A DNA stretch of 64,000 nt from Tranzscheliella williamsii (lineage: Eukaryota > Basidiomycota > Ustilaginomycetes > Ustilaginales > Ustilaginaceae), in the NCBI GenBank assembly GCA_023212725.1, contig JALBYF010000010.1, forward strand, positions 186,001 to 250,000, given 5' to 3'. Below, in pieces: positions 1 to 11,400 of this stretch. The notes under the pieces are model-generated. The model did not search any database, had not been told where the DNA came from, and was given only the letters and a program-made list of their open reading frames with translations. The stretch's first letter is position 1. Every line of letters starts with the position of its first letter. A program made the position numbers and the translations under genes.

Positions 1-933
1 AATATTGGCAGCGTTAAAGATCTTTGCTCTTACCGCTTCCGGCAAAAGGCTGGCCAGGTCTTCATTTTTCAGTTTGTTGGGCTCTGCCACAGTTTTATGA
101 AGGCCGAGGATAGCAGCTAGCGCCTCCTTCGAGGTAGGCCCTGGAGGAGCGCCGACATTGCTATCTGCCTTGATGGCACAGCTGCTGACAGAAGTCCCCA
201 TTTTGGCCAATTTGGCGCCGATGTCAGAGATGCTGAGCTGATCATAGGTTGAACTGAGATTGAAGAACGGCGGAGAGGAGACATCAAGAGTTACGTCGAA
301 CGAGTCTAGGCAGACATGGATAATGTGTCGAGCCAGAACGGGTGGCCTCTTCGGCGCCAAGGGATTGTAAATGCCATTGGAGGGCTGTTCCAGCAGCTCT
401 AGGGCGGCGACAAAGGCTTCCAGTACATGAGCTGTAGGTTTTCTCGTCCTGTCAGTGGCAGCTGGACCGCTGGGAAGGAAGAAGGAGCCGTCTTCATCGA
501 AGGAGTCCCAAAGTGACTTGTGTTGTGATGATGCGCCGAGAAGGGATTCCGGAGCTTTCAAGTCGCTAAGCATCTTGGTACCTGCTTGCAGTGGTACCCT
601 TTTCAGCGTCCAGGCAGGCCGAAGAAGAGACTTGTCTGAAGTAGGCCGGTAGACGACAGCGCCGACGGTGAGCCTCGAACCCGGATAGAGGCTGTTGAGT
701 CGCTTGGAGATAGAGTCAACAAGGGGTGCCACGATGTGCGCCCAGTTGCTGTGGATGGTGGGATGGTCTATGAGCACGAGAACGAGCTGAGTCTCTGGCA
801 AGGACTGAAGCGATGCGAGCGCAAGCGACGAGCCGCGGGGAGTCGAATTGGACAGCATGGGGAGCGGAGAGGGCGTTGTCATGTTAACAACGCTGCCAGC
901 GCCCGCTCCTGCACCGGGAGTTGGCGTGAACAT
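1..933 (-). CDS. Med25-like vWA-domain protein (3' part cut by window edge)
   Basis: The minus strand is open for 311 codons from an ATG at 933 to the window edge, where the frame continues. After a Gly/Ala/Ser-rich start the protein looks like an alpha/beta vWA fold: a hydrophobic strand (QLVLVLIDHP, about residues 44-53), a second strand (LTVGAVVYRP), a helix (AHVLEAFVAALELLEQ), a strand (ARHIIHVCLDSF) and a late helix (ISDIGAKLAKMG). This order of elements resembles the N-terminal vWA domain of Mediator subunit Med25, which contacts activators and tethers to Mediator. The assignment rests on pattern recognition only, and other vWA proteins remain possible. Another in-frame ATG lies at 882, but 933 is the first after an in-frame TGA upstream. 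The C-terminal part of the gene lies outside the window. Confidence 0.5.
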   Translation of the reverse strand, partial: MFTPTPGAGAGAGSVVNMTTPSPLPMLSNSTPRGSSLALASLQSLPETQLVLVLIDHPTIHSNWAHIVAPLVDSISKRLNSLYPGSRLTVGAVVYRPTSDKSLLRPAWTLKRVPLQAGTKMLSDLKAPESLLGASSQHKSLWDSFDEDGSFFLPSGPAATDRTRKPTAHVLEAFVAALELLEQPSNGIYNPLAPKRPPVLARHIIHVCLDSFDVTLDVSSPPFFNLSSTYDQLSISDIGAKLAKMGTSVSSCAIKADSNVGAPPGPTSKEALAAILGLHKTVAEPNKLKNEDLASLLPEAVRAKIFNAANI

Positions 934-1554
934 GCACCACAAAGGCTCCGTACGGCCTATGTAGGCGTCTTGTAAGAATGCTCAGTGGCAAGTTCGCGCC
1001 GACGTTGAGGCAGCTTTGCAAAGGACAGATGAGGAGGCAGAAAACAGACCCACTACAGCGTACATGGCCAACCCAAGCGATCGGCCTACTTTACCGCCCG
1101 AGATCATGCACTGCCGCCTAGATCAGTGTGCGGAAAGTCCCGAGGCTGAGGCAAAGGCAGTTGACGGTATTGAGAGTTAGGTCAAGCAAGCAAGCGACCA
1201 CTAACCACGGTCTCGTCAACGATAAATCCCAATCCGACATACCACCCACCCGTGTGAAATTGTGGGTAAACTCGAATAAATCACAGGCTAAAAGGTGATG
1301 TGGGACGCAGGAAGTCACCCAAGACATCGGCTCATCCGCACAGCAATTACACACGGAAGTGCCGCGATCGCAAGGTCTATACAGTATGCTCGGTCATGGA
1401 CCAAACGGGTGTGGGCGGATGCTCTGCCGGTGATAATACATGATGGAGGGTGACCGGACAAGTGGAATATGATTGATGCTAGAAGAGTTGGTGTATGACG
1501 GCTGGTTGAGAGTGGTCACAGTGATGGTGACGGGATTCCTTGCTCTATCTGCGG
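934..1554. other. Intergenic, no gene seen
   Basis: This is about 620 bp between the start of the Med25-like gene and the stop of the acetyltransferase gene, both on the minus strand. It should hold the promoter of the former and the 3' UTR of the latter. The short open frames here have no recognisable protein character. Confidence 0.6.
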
Positions 1555-2244
1555 CTATGCCCTTTCCGCCTGATCCAGTGTCCTCAGCACACGGCACGGG
1601 CTTCCTGCCGCAACGCTCCAGTCTGGGATGTTTTTTGTCACGACACTACCAGCGCCTATGGTGCAGCCCTGGCCGATCTTGACTCCGGCCATGATGATAC
1701 TGCCGCCTCCCACCCATGTGTCTCGGCCGATCGAAACTGGGAGGCTCCGTTCCAGCATCTGCTTGCGCTCTCTGACAGACACCGAATGTGTCCCGCAGTA
1801 GATGGAAACGTTCGGACCGAACAGGACACCATCTCCAAGCCGTACCTCGGAGCAATCCAGAATGGTGGTGTTGTAGTTGGCATAAAAAGCACCTTCGGGC
1901 TTGATGTTCGTGCCGTAATCAACCCACAGAGGAGGCTCGATCTCGATGTTAGCTACCTGCGAGGCCGGCACACCAAGCAGCTCTGCCAGCAGCCGCTGCC
2001 GTTCCTCTGACATCACCGTTTGCGAATCGGCCAGCGGCTGACCTTCCTCATCCAGCGCACTTGTGGGTTGTGTCTTGTTGTATTCATTCTGTACTCGTCG
2101 GGCTCGGACCCTGGCCCGGAGAAGATGCTCCGTGTTGGCCAGGTACGGCAGGCCCACTAGCATCTTCTCTTCGTGCGTCATCGTCTCAGCTCGGTCTTCA
2201 TATTCGGCGTCGATGGCTGCGAACAGCTTGGATGTTCCGGACAT
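1555..2244 (-). CDS. Hexapeptide-repeat O-acetyltransferase (maltose/galactoside acetyltransferase type)
   Basis: 229 residues, the usual size of the Maa/NodL/LacA family, which transfers acetyl from acetyl-CoA to a sugar hydroxyl. An N-terminal Mac-type domain (MTHEEKMLVGLPY, about residues 22-34) precedes a left-handed beta-helix of hexapeptide repeats (VRLGDGVLFGPNVSIY, then SIGRDTWVGGGSIIMAGVKI and IGAGSVVTKNIP). The GTHSVS segment carries the family's catalytic-type histidine. The frame is open up to an ATG at 2472, but the extra 76 residues show no family similarity and cover a triple DNA repeat at 2378-2422. I therefore chose the ATG at 2244 (MSGTSKLFAAID), just before the Mac domain. 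The neighbour is divergent tyrosyl-tRNA synthetase. The true sugar substrate is unknown. Confidence 0.85.
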   Translation of the reverse strand: MSGTSKLFAAIDAEYEDRAETMTHEEKMLVGLPYLANTEHLLRARVRARRVQNEYNKTQPTSALDEEGQPLADSQTVMSEERQRLLAELLGVPASQVANIEIEPPLWVDYGTNIKPEGAFYANYNTTILDCSEVRLGDGVLFGPNVSIYCGTHSVSVRERKQMLERSLPVSIGRDTWVGGGSIIMAGVKIGQGCTIGAGSVVTKNIPDWSVAAGSPCRVLRTLDQAERA

Positions 2245-2658
2245 GCTGGTCAACCCCAGCTGAGAGTACGGCAGCTCGTATAGATGCCCTTGGAAGTCAC
2301 AGTCCATTGTTACTACCTTCCAACCTTCGAATCCGGACATGTGGGGTCCAACCACACGACCACGTGGTCCAGCGCCCAGCTCTAACAAACGCAAAGCTCT
2401 AACAAAGCATAGCTCTAACAAACCGCGACCAGGCTTTTTGATGTAAGCGTGACAGGCAGCTTGGGGAGTCATACCACCAGATCACATCCGTGATCCGGAG
2501 CTTCTTCTTTGAACCGCAGTCACCCGCTCAAGGCTCGCTATCGTCTTCTAGTGACAAAGTCCACTTCTAGCCATTGTAGCGTTCATTGCGTAGGCCGTAC
2601 ATCGTCGTCCGCGCCAAGAAAGCCCAGGCTCTGAGCAAGCGCAGCATTTGACGCCAAG
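2245..2658. promoter_or_regulatory. Divergent promoter region, acetyltransferase / TYS1
   Basis: This 414-bp spacer lies between the two divergent start codons. It holds three spaced copies of AGCTCTAACAAA (separate entry). No gene is called; the open frame crossing it on the minus strand is treated as non-coding leader. Confidence 0.5.
2378..2422. repeat. Three direct copies of AGCTCTAACAAA, 16-17 bp apart
   Basis: Exact 12-mers begin at 2378, 2395 and 2411. The spacing of 17 and 16 bp would place them about 1.5 helical turns apart, 134-178 bp upstream of the chosen acetyltransferase ATG. On the gene's own strand each reads TTTGTTAGAGCT and contains the TGTTAGA heptamer found in other spacers of this window. 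A role as protein-binding sites is inference. Confidence 0.6.
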
Positions 2659-4077
2659 ATGTCTGTCCAGGCCAATCTTTCCTCTACGGAGCGTTTCGAG
2701 CTCATCTCTCGAGACCTGGATGAGGTACTGAATCCCGATATTATCAAGGCCATTTTGGAGAAGAATGAACGTCCCCCCTCGTGTTACTGGGGTACAGCGC
2801 CTACTGGGCGACCCCATGTGGGCTACTTTGTTCCATTGACCAAGATCGCCGACTTTTTGCGCGCTGGAGTCGAGGTGAAGATCCTGCTTGCCGACATCCA
2901 CGCGTTCTTGGACAACCTCAAGGCGCCCATCGAGCTCGTCCGCCACCGCGTCAACTACTACCGGCATGTTCTGACCGCCGTCTTCAAGTCGATTGGCGTG
3001 CCGACCGATCGGCTTGTCTTCGTGGTCGGGTCCAGCTACCAGCTGACCGAGGCCTACAACATGGACCAGTACCGCCTCTGTGCGTCCGTTACCGAGCACG
3101 ATGCGAAGAAGGCCGGTGCCGAAGTCGTCAAGCAGGTGGCGTCGCCGCTCTTGTCCGGCCTGCTCTATCCGGGGTTGCAGGCGCTGGACGAGCAGTACCT
3201 CGGCGTAGACATGCAGTTTGGTGGTGTTGACCAGCGCAAGATCTTCACCTTCGCGGAGCAGCTTCTGCCTAAGCTCGGCTACGCCAAGCGCGCTCACCTG
3301 ATGAACGCCATGGTGCCCGGCCTCAAAGGAAGCAAGATGTCGTCGTCGGACAACGCGAGCAAGATCGACTTTCTCGACACACCCAAGGAGGTCAGCAAGA
3401 AGATCGCCGATGCTGTGTGCGCCCCCGGCGAGGTCGAGGGCAACGGCGTGCTCGGCTTCGTCCGCGCCGTGCTCTTCCCCATCGCCCGCTTGCGTGTCGA
3501 GTCGGCGGCCATGGGCACGCCCATCTCCGAGACCGACGGCGCCTCCAAGAGCTTCGTTGCGCAGGACGCCCCGCAGGGCTCCCTGTTCAGCATTGTCCGG
3601 CCCGAAAAGTACGGCGGGTCGCTGCACTACTCGTCCTACCAGACCCTGGAAGCGGACTACGTCGACGCCAAGATCCACCCGGCCGACCTCAAGTCGGCCG
3701 TGGCCAACGCGATCAACGCACTGCTCGAGCCGGTGCAGAAGCGCTTTGAGAACGACGCCGAATTCCGCAAGAGCAAGGAGGACGCCTACCCGGAAGATAA
3801 TCCGGTGGCCAAGAAGAAAAAGGAGAAGAAGATGAATCCGCGCTTCGCGCATCTGTACACCAAAGCCGAGGGCGGCACCGCCGAGACCGAGGAGGAGGCG
3901 CTCGCCAACCAGAAGAAGGATGCCGAGCTCAAGGCGCAGGCCAAGGCGCAGAAGCAGGCCGCCTCACCAGCGCCGACGCTCCCCGCCGCCACCGCAAACC
4001 GTCCCCCGACGGACACCCAAAACGACACCTTTGTCGAAGCCACAAGAGCCGGCCTCGAGCAGGCCACCCTAAACTAG
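2659..4077 (+). CDS. TYS1: Tyrosyl-tRNA synthetase, cytosolic
   Basis: 472 residues, intronless. A class I aminoacyl-tRNA synthetase that activates tyrosine with ATP and charges tRNA-Tyr. The HIGH-type motif is HVGY at residues 53-56, inside WGTAPTGRPHVGYF, the eukaryotic/archaeal form. The KMSKS-type loop is KMSSS at 226-230. Tyrosine-site residues are in the MQFGGVDQRK segment. After the catalytic core there is a basic KKKKEKK stretch followed by an Ala/Lys-rich tail ending in a low-complexity Pro/Thr segment, somewhat longer than in yeast Tys1. There is no mitochondrial presequence, so this is the cytosolic enzyme. It converges on MSH1, with 188 bp between stop codons. Confidence 0.96.
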   Translation: MSVQANLSSTERFELISRDLDEVLNPDIIKAILEKNERPPSCYWGTAPTGRPHVGYFVPLTKIADFLRAGVEVKILLADIHAFLDNLKAPIELVRHRVNYYRHVLTAVFKSIGVPTDRLVFVVGSSYQLTEAYNMDQYRLCASVTEHDAKKAGAEVVKQVASPLLSGLLYPGLQALDEQYLGVDMQFGGVDQRKIFTFAEQLLPKLGYAKRAHLMNAMVPGLKGSKMSSSDNASKIDFLDTPKEVSKKIADAVCAPGEVEGNGVLGFVRAVLFPIARLRVESAAMGTPISETDGASKSFVAQDAPQGSLFSIVRPEKYGGSLHYSSYQTLEADYVDAKIHPADLKSAVANAINALLEPVQKRFENDAEFRKSKEDAYPEDNPVAKKKKEKKMNPRFAHLYTKAEGGTAETEEEALANQKKDAELKAQAKAQKQAASPAPTLPAATANRPPTDTQNDTFVEATRAGLEQATLN

Positions 4078-4265
4078 ATTCTCGCTTGCCCAATGTATGT
4101 CACGCTTTCCCGCACACTTGCGCATCGCCGACCTTTGTGGGCCGCACGCCTGCGCCTCTCGCCCGTGATGCACAGTCTCTGAGCCTGCAGCGTACACACG
4201 CGACCGCACAGGGTAACAGCGCCACAGCTGATGAGCGAGGGTATCAGCGTGCGCTTGGTGTGCGT

Positions 4266-7200
4266 CTAAGCGCCAGGCGAGGAGGCGCGGGGGGGGCCGA
4301 AAATGGCGGAGAGCGAGTCCTCGTACTCGACGACGCCCTTGGGGTGTTTGGACTGGAGGTAGTGGAGGGTGCGAGCGGCGGTGGCGAGCGCGGCGGGGGG
4401 GAGGTTGGCGAGGTGCGCCACCTGGAGCCCGTACGAGTCGCGGTTGGTGCCCGGGCGCAGCTTGTGCGAGTAGGCGATGCGAGCGGTGGCCTCGCCGGGC
4501 GGCACCGGCTGTACTGCGGTCGCGACATCAGTGGCGAAGAAGTCGACGCGGTCAAAAAGCTGCTCGGCGGAACCTGGCGCGCGCCCCGCCTGCGCCGCCA
4601 GCACCAGGTCGCAGATCTCCCAGAAGTGCGTCGCGAACAGCGTCCGGCATCCGATCCGGTAGAGCTCCGCCAGCGTCGCAAAGCCGATGCTGATCCCCGT
4701 GAGATTGCTCGTCCCGCGCCCGATCTCGTCGGCGATCACCAGGCTGCGCTCGGTCGCGCGCGACAGGATCTCCCCCACCTCGGTCATCTCGACCATAAAC
4801 GTCGACTTGTCCCGGAACAGGTCGTCGTGCGCGCCGATGCGCGTAAAGATGCGGTCCACCAGCCCGATCCGCCCGTACCGCGCCGGGATGAAGCACCCGC
4901 ACTGCGCCAGGATCGTCAGCATCGCAACCGACCGCAGGAACGTCGACTTGCCGCCCATATTGGGTCCCGTAATGATGTGAATCCGCCCGCCCTCATCGCA
5001 TGCGGTAGCGTCGCCGGGATGGTCTGCCCCCAGCCTGGCCTCTTTTCCAGCTGGCTCGTCGCCATCGCTCTTCTCGTCCTGCATTTTGCCGATGAGCGAA
5101 ACGTCGTTGGGCGTAAATGCTCTCCCTCGATCCAGCAGCCCGATCTCCACGCTGAGGTGTCTGCCGTCCCGCACCACAAGATCCGAGCTCGCATCAACCA
5201 CGGGTCTGACCAAGCCGTATTCTTCGGCCACCTGGGCGAAGCCGACCATGACGTCGATCTGGTCCAGCACCCTCGCCGTCCTGCGCAGGTCGGTGGCTTG
5301 GGTGAGTACCTTCTGGCGCAGCGCCTCGAGCTCGAGCGCCTCGTACGCCTTCATCTCTTCACTCAGCTTGTCGAGGCGCGAGGCGAGCTTGGACCATGCC
5401 GCAGAGTAGTACGTATGCGTCGAGCGGGTTTTGGCCGCAATGTGCACCGCAAGCTCGGTTTTGGACGCCGCGTCGGACGATGGCGACGGTGGCGAGCCAG
5501 GCAGCGGCTTGCCTCGTGAGTGGACGACAAATCCTTGTCCCATCACGTAACGCAGCGAGACATGGTCTCCGTAGGCGGCCTGGAAGGTCTGCTCCAGCCT
5601 CCGCGCCTCGCGCCTCAATGCTAGGTGAGTTTTCGTCATTTTGGCCAGCGTCGGTGAAGAAGAAGGTCGGATGAGGTGTTCGAACCCTTCGCCCCAAAGC
5701 CCTGGCGGCTCTATCGAGCTGATATCCGCATCGACAGCCTCTCCGACCGCAGCCTTCGATCCAGACCGCCTTTTGGGGGCGCTCGAAGCGGCCGAGGACG
5801 ACGTCGATGACGAAGGACGGTAATTGGCGGCGTGCGAGAAAACAGATCTCGCGCTGCTCCGCACAGTTCTGGTGCTCCCGTCGCCATTGGCGGCCAACGC
5901 TTCCACCTCGCGTTCTAGTGTCTCTTGCTTCTCCAAGCGGCTCTCGATCACCCGCTCATCGATAGCCGACCCCAGTTGGTGGCCCAGGTCCCTCAGATCG
6001 CTGAACTTGTCTACCAAGCTCTGCAAGCAGCCCACCTCTCTTTCCGCACGGCCCTTTACCTCTGCGATGGGCGCTGCCGCCCCTGTGTTCGGTACAGAGT
6101 TGGTTGCGGCACTCGGCAACCGCGCTAAATAGGCGATTTCGGTCTTGATCAGCTGCGTGACCTTGCCGGTGGCAGCAATAAAGTCTCGGATCTCCAGTAG
6201 ATCCTGCTCATCGTTGCGTTTGGTAACAAGCTTCTGGAGGATCCGGCTGACATCGCCTGCGCCTTGCCTCATGACACTCCGAAGGTCTTCGCGCAGCTCG
6301 CGAAGCCGCAAGAACAGCTCCACGAGGTCTAAGCGCCCGTGGATGACTTCCAAATTCGTCGAGGGCGCGGTAAGCCACTGCTGGAGAAGCCGTGTGCCGC
6401 CCTTGGTTACAGTTCGACGCAAGACCGAGAAGAGGGAGCCGCGGACGGAGCCCTCGCGGTGCGTTTCGCGGATCTCGAGAGCATCAAGAGTATGGGCGTC
6501 GATCTGCATTGTCGACTCGAGCCGATGATGGACAGGATGAAAGTTGGCGGTCAGGGCAGCCGAGAGGGAGGTAGAGTCGTCGAGCAAGCGCGTCCGTAGG
6601 TAAGACAGCAGCGTCTGGACAGCAGCGGACTCTGAGCGGGTCGATGCCGGATTGACAAACGAGGCTGGGGCAGAGCCAGAGGATACGAAACCACTCTGGT
6701 CGTCGCTAGTTGCCGATGGCTCGGCCGAAGACGAGAGCCGCTGATCAGAATCGCCGTGGAAGACCGAAACGAAGACCCGATCGTCCATGACCATCTCCCT
6801 AACGTTGAGATGTACGATGGAGGTGTCACCGGGCGCGGCGAGGTCAGCATGAGGACCTGCTGAAGCTGACCCCAGAGCGCCGGGGTCCACGGTAGTGATG
6901 GCAGAGGCATCGATCACCACTTCCTTGGGGCCAATGCGGGCAATCTCGTCGCGGAGGCTCTGATAGTCCTCGCACACGGTCGTATTGAAATCAGCTGTGC
7001 CAATGTCGAGCCAAGCAAGGCCGAACGTGAACCGTGCTGTGTGGTCAAGAGCGGCGCTCGTCTGCGTTCCGTTCGTTTCAGGCTCGCTCGCGGTGGACTT
7101 GTCGGCCTCAACGGGGCTAGGACGCGGGAGACGGCACGCACTGACTCCCACGATAAAGTTGTTCACAAAGGGGTCCAAGAACTTTTCGTCAATCAGCGTT

Positions 7201-8036
7201 CCTGGGCTGACAACGCGGTTGACCCTTCTCGTGATCTCCACCGGCTCGTTGTGCATCCGGGTTTGTCTGTGTGTGCCCTGCAAGGCCTTTTCATCCTCCA
7301 CAAAGTGCTCTATCGCCGCTCCGGCGGTAGTGTGTCCAGCGGGGCTACGGAACTCTTCGGCAATGGCAACGAGCATACCCTTGTCGAGCACAAGAGTTTT
7401 CAAGTACTTTTCCAGCTGAAAGACGGGGAAGCCGGCCATCGGGACGTCTTGGCCGCCCCAGCGGCGGTTGGCAAGCTTGATTCCCAGGATCGAGGCGAGC
7501 AGCGGGGCTTGGTGGAAGTAGCTCTCGTAGAAGCCGCCGACGCGGGTGAGGAGGATGGTGTCGGGAAAGCGCGCCATGTCGTTGAGCACCGACTGGGCCA
7601 GAGGCGGCCATCGCTGGGCGGGGGCTGCCTCAGGCTGCGTGTCGGAATCCTCGGACAGCTTGCCCGGCGAGGAGGGCTCGGACAAGGAGGCTGCCGAGGG
7701 AGCTGCTGCTTTGCGACGTCGTGCACGCGTCTTGGACATGGGCGCAGCGAGCGGCGGCAGCGCCGCCAGCGGTTGCCCATCCTCGCCAAGCGCATGGTCT
7801 CGGAGCGAGTCGTACATGACGGTAGTGCGCTTTCTGGCCGCTGTCCGTACCGAGCTTGTGCTCAGATGCCTAGCTTTGTGAACAGCGCGAGCTTCCCGCC
7901 AGTCTTCCCCAGTGAAAGGGCGGTATGGCTGGCAAGGTGGCGACAGGAGCAGCCAGCCACGGCTGGGACCGGGCAGGTGCCTTGCTGCATGCTTACCGAG
8001 CGTTGTCGTCCGCTTGATTGCCGCGGCTGGGCCCAT
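4266..8036 (-). CDS. MSH1: Mitochondrial DNA mismatch-repair ATPase MutS homolog 1
   Basis: 1256 residues, intronless. The N-terminus is rich in Arg and Ser with few acids, as in a mitochondrial presequence. The MutS mismatch-binding domain I follows ([20 protein letters not shown]; the Phe-x-Glu element appears here as G-G-F-Y-E). Then come the connector and lever domains and the C-terminal ATPase: Walker A GPNMGGKS at 1024-1031, Walker B and signature [12 protein letters not shown] near 1100, and helix-turn-helix dimerisation residues. Yeast Msh1 is about 960 residues; the extra length is mainly low-complexity insertions rich in Ser/Ala. Its role is maintenance of mitochondrial DNA. The last ~100 codons change abruptly from G-ending to C-ending synonymous codons (see findings). 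Confidence 0.95.
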   Translation of the reverse strand: MGPAAAIKRTTTLGKHAARHLPGPSRGWLLLSPPCQPYRPFTGEDWREARAVHKARHLSTSSVRTAARKRTTVMYDSLRDHALGEDGQPLAALPPLAAPMSKTRARRRKAAAPSAASLSEPSSPGKLSEDSDTQPEAAPAQRWPPLAQSVLNDMARFPDTILLTRVGGFYESYFHQAPLLASILGIKLANRRWGGQDVPMAGFPVFQLEKYLKTLVLDKGMLVAIAEEFRSPAGHTTAGAAIEHFVEDEKALQGTHRQTRMHNEPVEITRRVNRVVSPGTLIDEKFLDPFVNNFIVGVSACRLPRPSPVEADKSTASEPETNGTQTSAALDHTARFTFGLAWLDIGTADFNTTVCEDYQSLRDEIARIGPKEVVIDASAITTVDPGALGSASAGPHADLAAPGDTSIVHLNVREMVMDDRVFVSVFHGDSDQRLSSSAEPSATSDDQSGFVSSGSAPASFVNPASTRSESAAVQTLLSYLRTRLLDDSTSLSAALTANFHPVHHRLESTMQIDAHTLDALEIRETHREGSVRGSLFSVLRRTVTKGGTRLLQQWLTAPSTNLEVIHGRLDLVELFLRLRELREDLRSVMRQGAGDVSRILQKLVTKRNDEQDLLEIRDFIAATGKVTQLIKTEIAYLARLPSAATNSVPNTGAAAPIAEVKGRAEREVGCLQSLVDKFSDLRDLGHQLGSAIDERVIESRLEKQETLEREVEALAANGDGSTRTVRSSARSVFSHAANYRPSSSTSSSAASSAPKRRSGSKAAVGEAVDADISSIEPPGLWGEGFEHLIRPSSSPTLAKMTKTHLALRREARRLEQTFQAAYGDHVSLRYVMGQGFVVHSRGKPLPGSPPSPSSDAASKTELAVHIAAKTRSTHTYYSAAWSKLASRLDKLSEEMKAYEALELEALRQKVLTQATDLRRTARVLDQIDVMVGFAQVAEEYGLVRPVVDASSDLVVRDGRHLSVEIGLLDRGRAFTPNDVSLIGKMQDEKSDGDEPAGKEARLGADHPGDATACDEGGRIHIITGPNMGGKSTFLRSVAMLTILAQCGCFIPARYGRIGLVDRIFTRIGAHDDLFRDKSTFMVEMTEVGEILSRATERSLVIADEIGRGTSNLTGISIGFATLAELYRIGCRTLFATHFWEICDLVLAAQAGRAPGSAEQLFDRVDFFATDVATAVQPVPPGEATARIAYSHKLRPGTNRDSYGLQVAHLANLPPAALATAARTLHYLQSKHPKGVVEYEDSLSAIFGPPRASSPGA

Positions 8037-8423
8037 GTTCTAGCGCAATACTGCAGCTATGCCAAGTCGCTAGTTGGCCAATACGCATAGAGACACGGGG
8101 GCAGTCGAGCCGGTCCAACGCTGATCCTTGAGCTACCGGTATTGCAACGTCCAAAGTTGAGCTCCATCGACCTGCCATGGGTGATGACTTGAGAAGAACC
8201 GTAAGCCCGCAGTCGTTGAATGGACCCTGGATCCTAGAACAGGCTCCGCCTTAACATACAACGCCCGTCTTTACTATGCGTCCCGACCCTTCACCAGTCA
8301 GGAGTGTGAGTAGCTATCGCTGAAGGGCGCACAGCGGACGGCACACTATGCTGTGGTAGCAACCCGAGCAGCGCGCAAGGCGACAAGGCGGAAAGAAGGC
8401 ACGATCAGCCATGGTGTGCTATA
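8037..8423. other. Intergenic spacer MSH1 / WDR48
   Basis: 387 bp between the MSH1 start codon and the WDR48 stop codon, both on the minus strand. It must contain the MSH1 promoter. I see no RNA gene or clear repeat. Confidence 0.5.
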
Positions 8424-11400
8424 CTACAATTCGAGCTTCTTCATCCGATACTCGAGCTTGATGTCGCCTCCCGTCCGCCAGATAAAACGTTGGCACTGGG
8501 CCAGGGTGATTTCGACAGGCAGCACGTTGTCGTTGCAAAGGATCTCGATGATCTCGTGTGGGGCCGACTGAGAAAGCAGCGATTCGTTCGGGAACTGCGC
8601 TGCGCTCTGTTGGTTTATCGCTGGGCTAGCGGGAGTCATGTTGAGCCCGGGAGGTGCTATGCCGCTGGGACCCGTTGTCTCGCCAAGACTGGCGTTACCC
8701 CCAGAGCCATTCGAAGGCAAAGGTTTCTTGGCAGCCGTATCCACAGACGACCTTCGGCTGGCCACGATACTCGTAGCGCGCGACTGTGGGCTGGCGAGAT
8801 TGAGTTTTTCGGCCACGTAAGCGCAAGCTTTCTTGATCCGCAGACATCTCGTAGCCGTCAGCCTCGCGTTGCCCGTCGGAATTTCAGGCATCGCCACGGT
8901 TGCTTCAGCCAGACCAAGCCCGCCGAAGCCGTCCGGCTTTCCGTCTGGCGGCAGCCATGGCGTCAATGTGAAACTGAGCTTGACCGGCTCACGCGCGAAT
9001 ACGCGGTTAGCTAGCAGACAGTCCAGGAGCCAGATGGGCGCCGTCCGTTCCAGTATCTCTGTATCTTGACGTGTACAGCTGACCAGACCGCGATAGACGG
9101 CCTCCCATGACCCGGCATCCGCCGAAGATTGCGAGATAATAATGGCGGTATCTTGGGACAGCGGAAAGCGCGGTATTTCATGTAGCACAAGCGGGCTCAG
9201 AGGCTTGCTGAAGAGCTCTTGAAGCATCTGATCGAAGGTTGTCACCCGTTTCGCTCCGCCGGCCGCAGTTGCAGGTGCCTCTTTGGACTTTTTTGCCTCT
9301 TCGGCGGCATCTCCTGTCGTCTCAGGCTTTTCGACTTTGCTCCTGCCAAACCGGAACTTGTTCATGAAGCCGCTTCCTCCTGCAGCAGCGTTGCCATTGC
9401 TGCCAGAAGCTACAGCTCCCATCTCATCTCCCACCGTCGCAGGATCCTTCGGCTTGGTCCCATTTGCCGGCGTTGTCGCTTCTCTAAAAGAAAAGTAGTC
9501 ACTAGTTGTGGCGTGCGAGGTGCCAGGTTGGGCCTCGAAACCACCGGGAGTCGGACTTGCGAGTGCAGCTTTGCCGATGCTCTCACCACGATTGCGTTGC
9601 TGCACAGCACTGGCGGCCAAGCCTCCAGCGTTTGACAAAGACAGCGCAGGTAGTTTGGCTGGTGTGGCCAGATTCAGGGTCATGCCTGGGGTGAAAGGGC
9701 CAGTACGCGGTGCGCGAACAATGTTGTCCCACGCTGGAGTTTGCGGGGAACCTTCGGCGCCTGACTCAGCAGCGGCTGCTCGCATCTCGAGTTCTGCGGT
9801 CACAAACCCGTCGAACAGGTTTCTCAGCAACCAGCGGCCTACCTGACCTCTCTGGTCCTCCCTGAAATGGGCAGCATCGATGCAATCTGGAAACTCGTCG
9901 ACGTAGAATTCAGCCTCGAAACATCGTGGCTCCTCGAGATGAACGGTTAGTGCTCCGCTTTTCGTGTCGACGGAACACCAGAGTGGGGTGATCCCTTGCC
10001 CCTCGATGCGTTCCTTCACTGCCTCAAGGGTGTCGCCTGGTGTTCTTTCCGGTTTCCAGTCCTGCAGATAGGACGGTGATATAAGATTCGATTCTCGTGC
10101 CGCCTTCTCAATGTCTTGGCGCTCGAATTCGCCAAGGCAGACACCCTTGATGATATCCCACAGCATCACTGCTCCTTTGCTGTCAATGGTGATGACATGG
10201 CGTCGGTCGTTCAACATGGACGATCGAATCAGACCATAAGAGCCCTTGACAACTCCGTCTGGATGGACGCGTAAAGGGCGCGCGTCTTCAGCCAGCTCCC
10301 GGTCTTCGAACGCTGACCTTGCCTGGTAAGCAAGCTCGGCACGCTCTTCGTCTTCCAAGTTCTGACCCTCGCCGCCTGCTATCTGAGGTTCTGGACCGCT
10401 CTCCCGCGTCCTGGAGACATTCGCTTCGATTGTGTGATCATCGGGGGCAAACCGGAGACTTGCCGGACGCGTGTTGGTGCGAGAATTGGAGTCGTCCATG
10501 GCCTGTACATGGGCGAGCTGGGAGTGCGCGGGCGCTGAGGGCGGCAAGCGCGGGACAACGATGCTCGACTGGTCGAGTGAAATACGGCTAGCGATGGAGC
10601 GCAGCGGGACGGTGCTAAACATGGAGCTGCGGGGATCTCGCATGCTGACGGTGCCCAGTCCAATGCGGTCGCCATAGGGATCGTTGATCGGGGCTAGGCT
10701 GACGAGGCTGTCGAAAGGGACACCATACATAGTGGCTCCCAGAGGAGTGCCTCTAGGCGGCAAATCCATGCCAGCATGGAGTGCAGCTGCTGCAGAACCG
10801 TCAAAAGTGGCCGTTGTGGGCGTCCTCGGGCCTGAATGCCGATGATGATGAGGCGGCGGCAGCTCAGGCTCGACAAAAGTGACGGAAGGCATCTGACTGA
10901 GCTGGCATGACTCGGGCGGAGGCCTGACATCGACACTGGGACGATGATTGGCGGGGCTGCCGAAGGAGTGTTGGTGGTGAAGTTCTCGCGACCGACTAAG
11001 CAAGGTGCTATCGATCGGATAGATGGCTTCCCGTTGCGAGCGCCGCGGGACATCCTTCCATCGGTTGACGCTCGTTTGGCCAGTCGCCGTCCAGAAGTAG
11101 GTATCATCCAGGGCCACAATTTTCTGTATGCCAAACTTTGCATCTCCTCTGTGGAAACCAGAACTGGACGGGCCAGTATTGTCGATATATTCTTCATCGC
11201 AGCGCGACTCTCGCTCTTGGCATAGCACGATACATTCTCCTTCCGAGACCTCGGCGCATTTCTCCCAGTCCACCTTGCAGACGTAGCCCTGTCGGTCGCC
11301 GGAATAGAAGACGTCCAGAGTGGGATGATCGGAGAATAGCGACCAGACGGAATCAGAGTGATGGGTAAACGTATGGAGACACCGCTGCTCGCCCAATGAC

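Noticed and set aside
2245..2472. N-terminal extension of the acetyltransferase to an ATG at 2472
   Set aside because: It covers a triple DNA repeat and has no similarity to the family; the ATG at 2244 gives normal length.
2548..5519. Long open frames antisense to TYS1 and MSH1
   Set aside because: Both mirror well-supported genes and have low-complexity composition.
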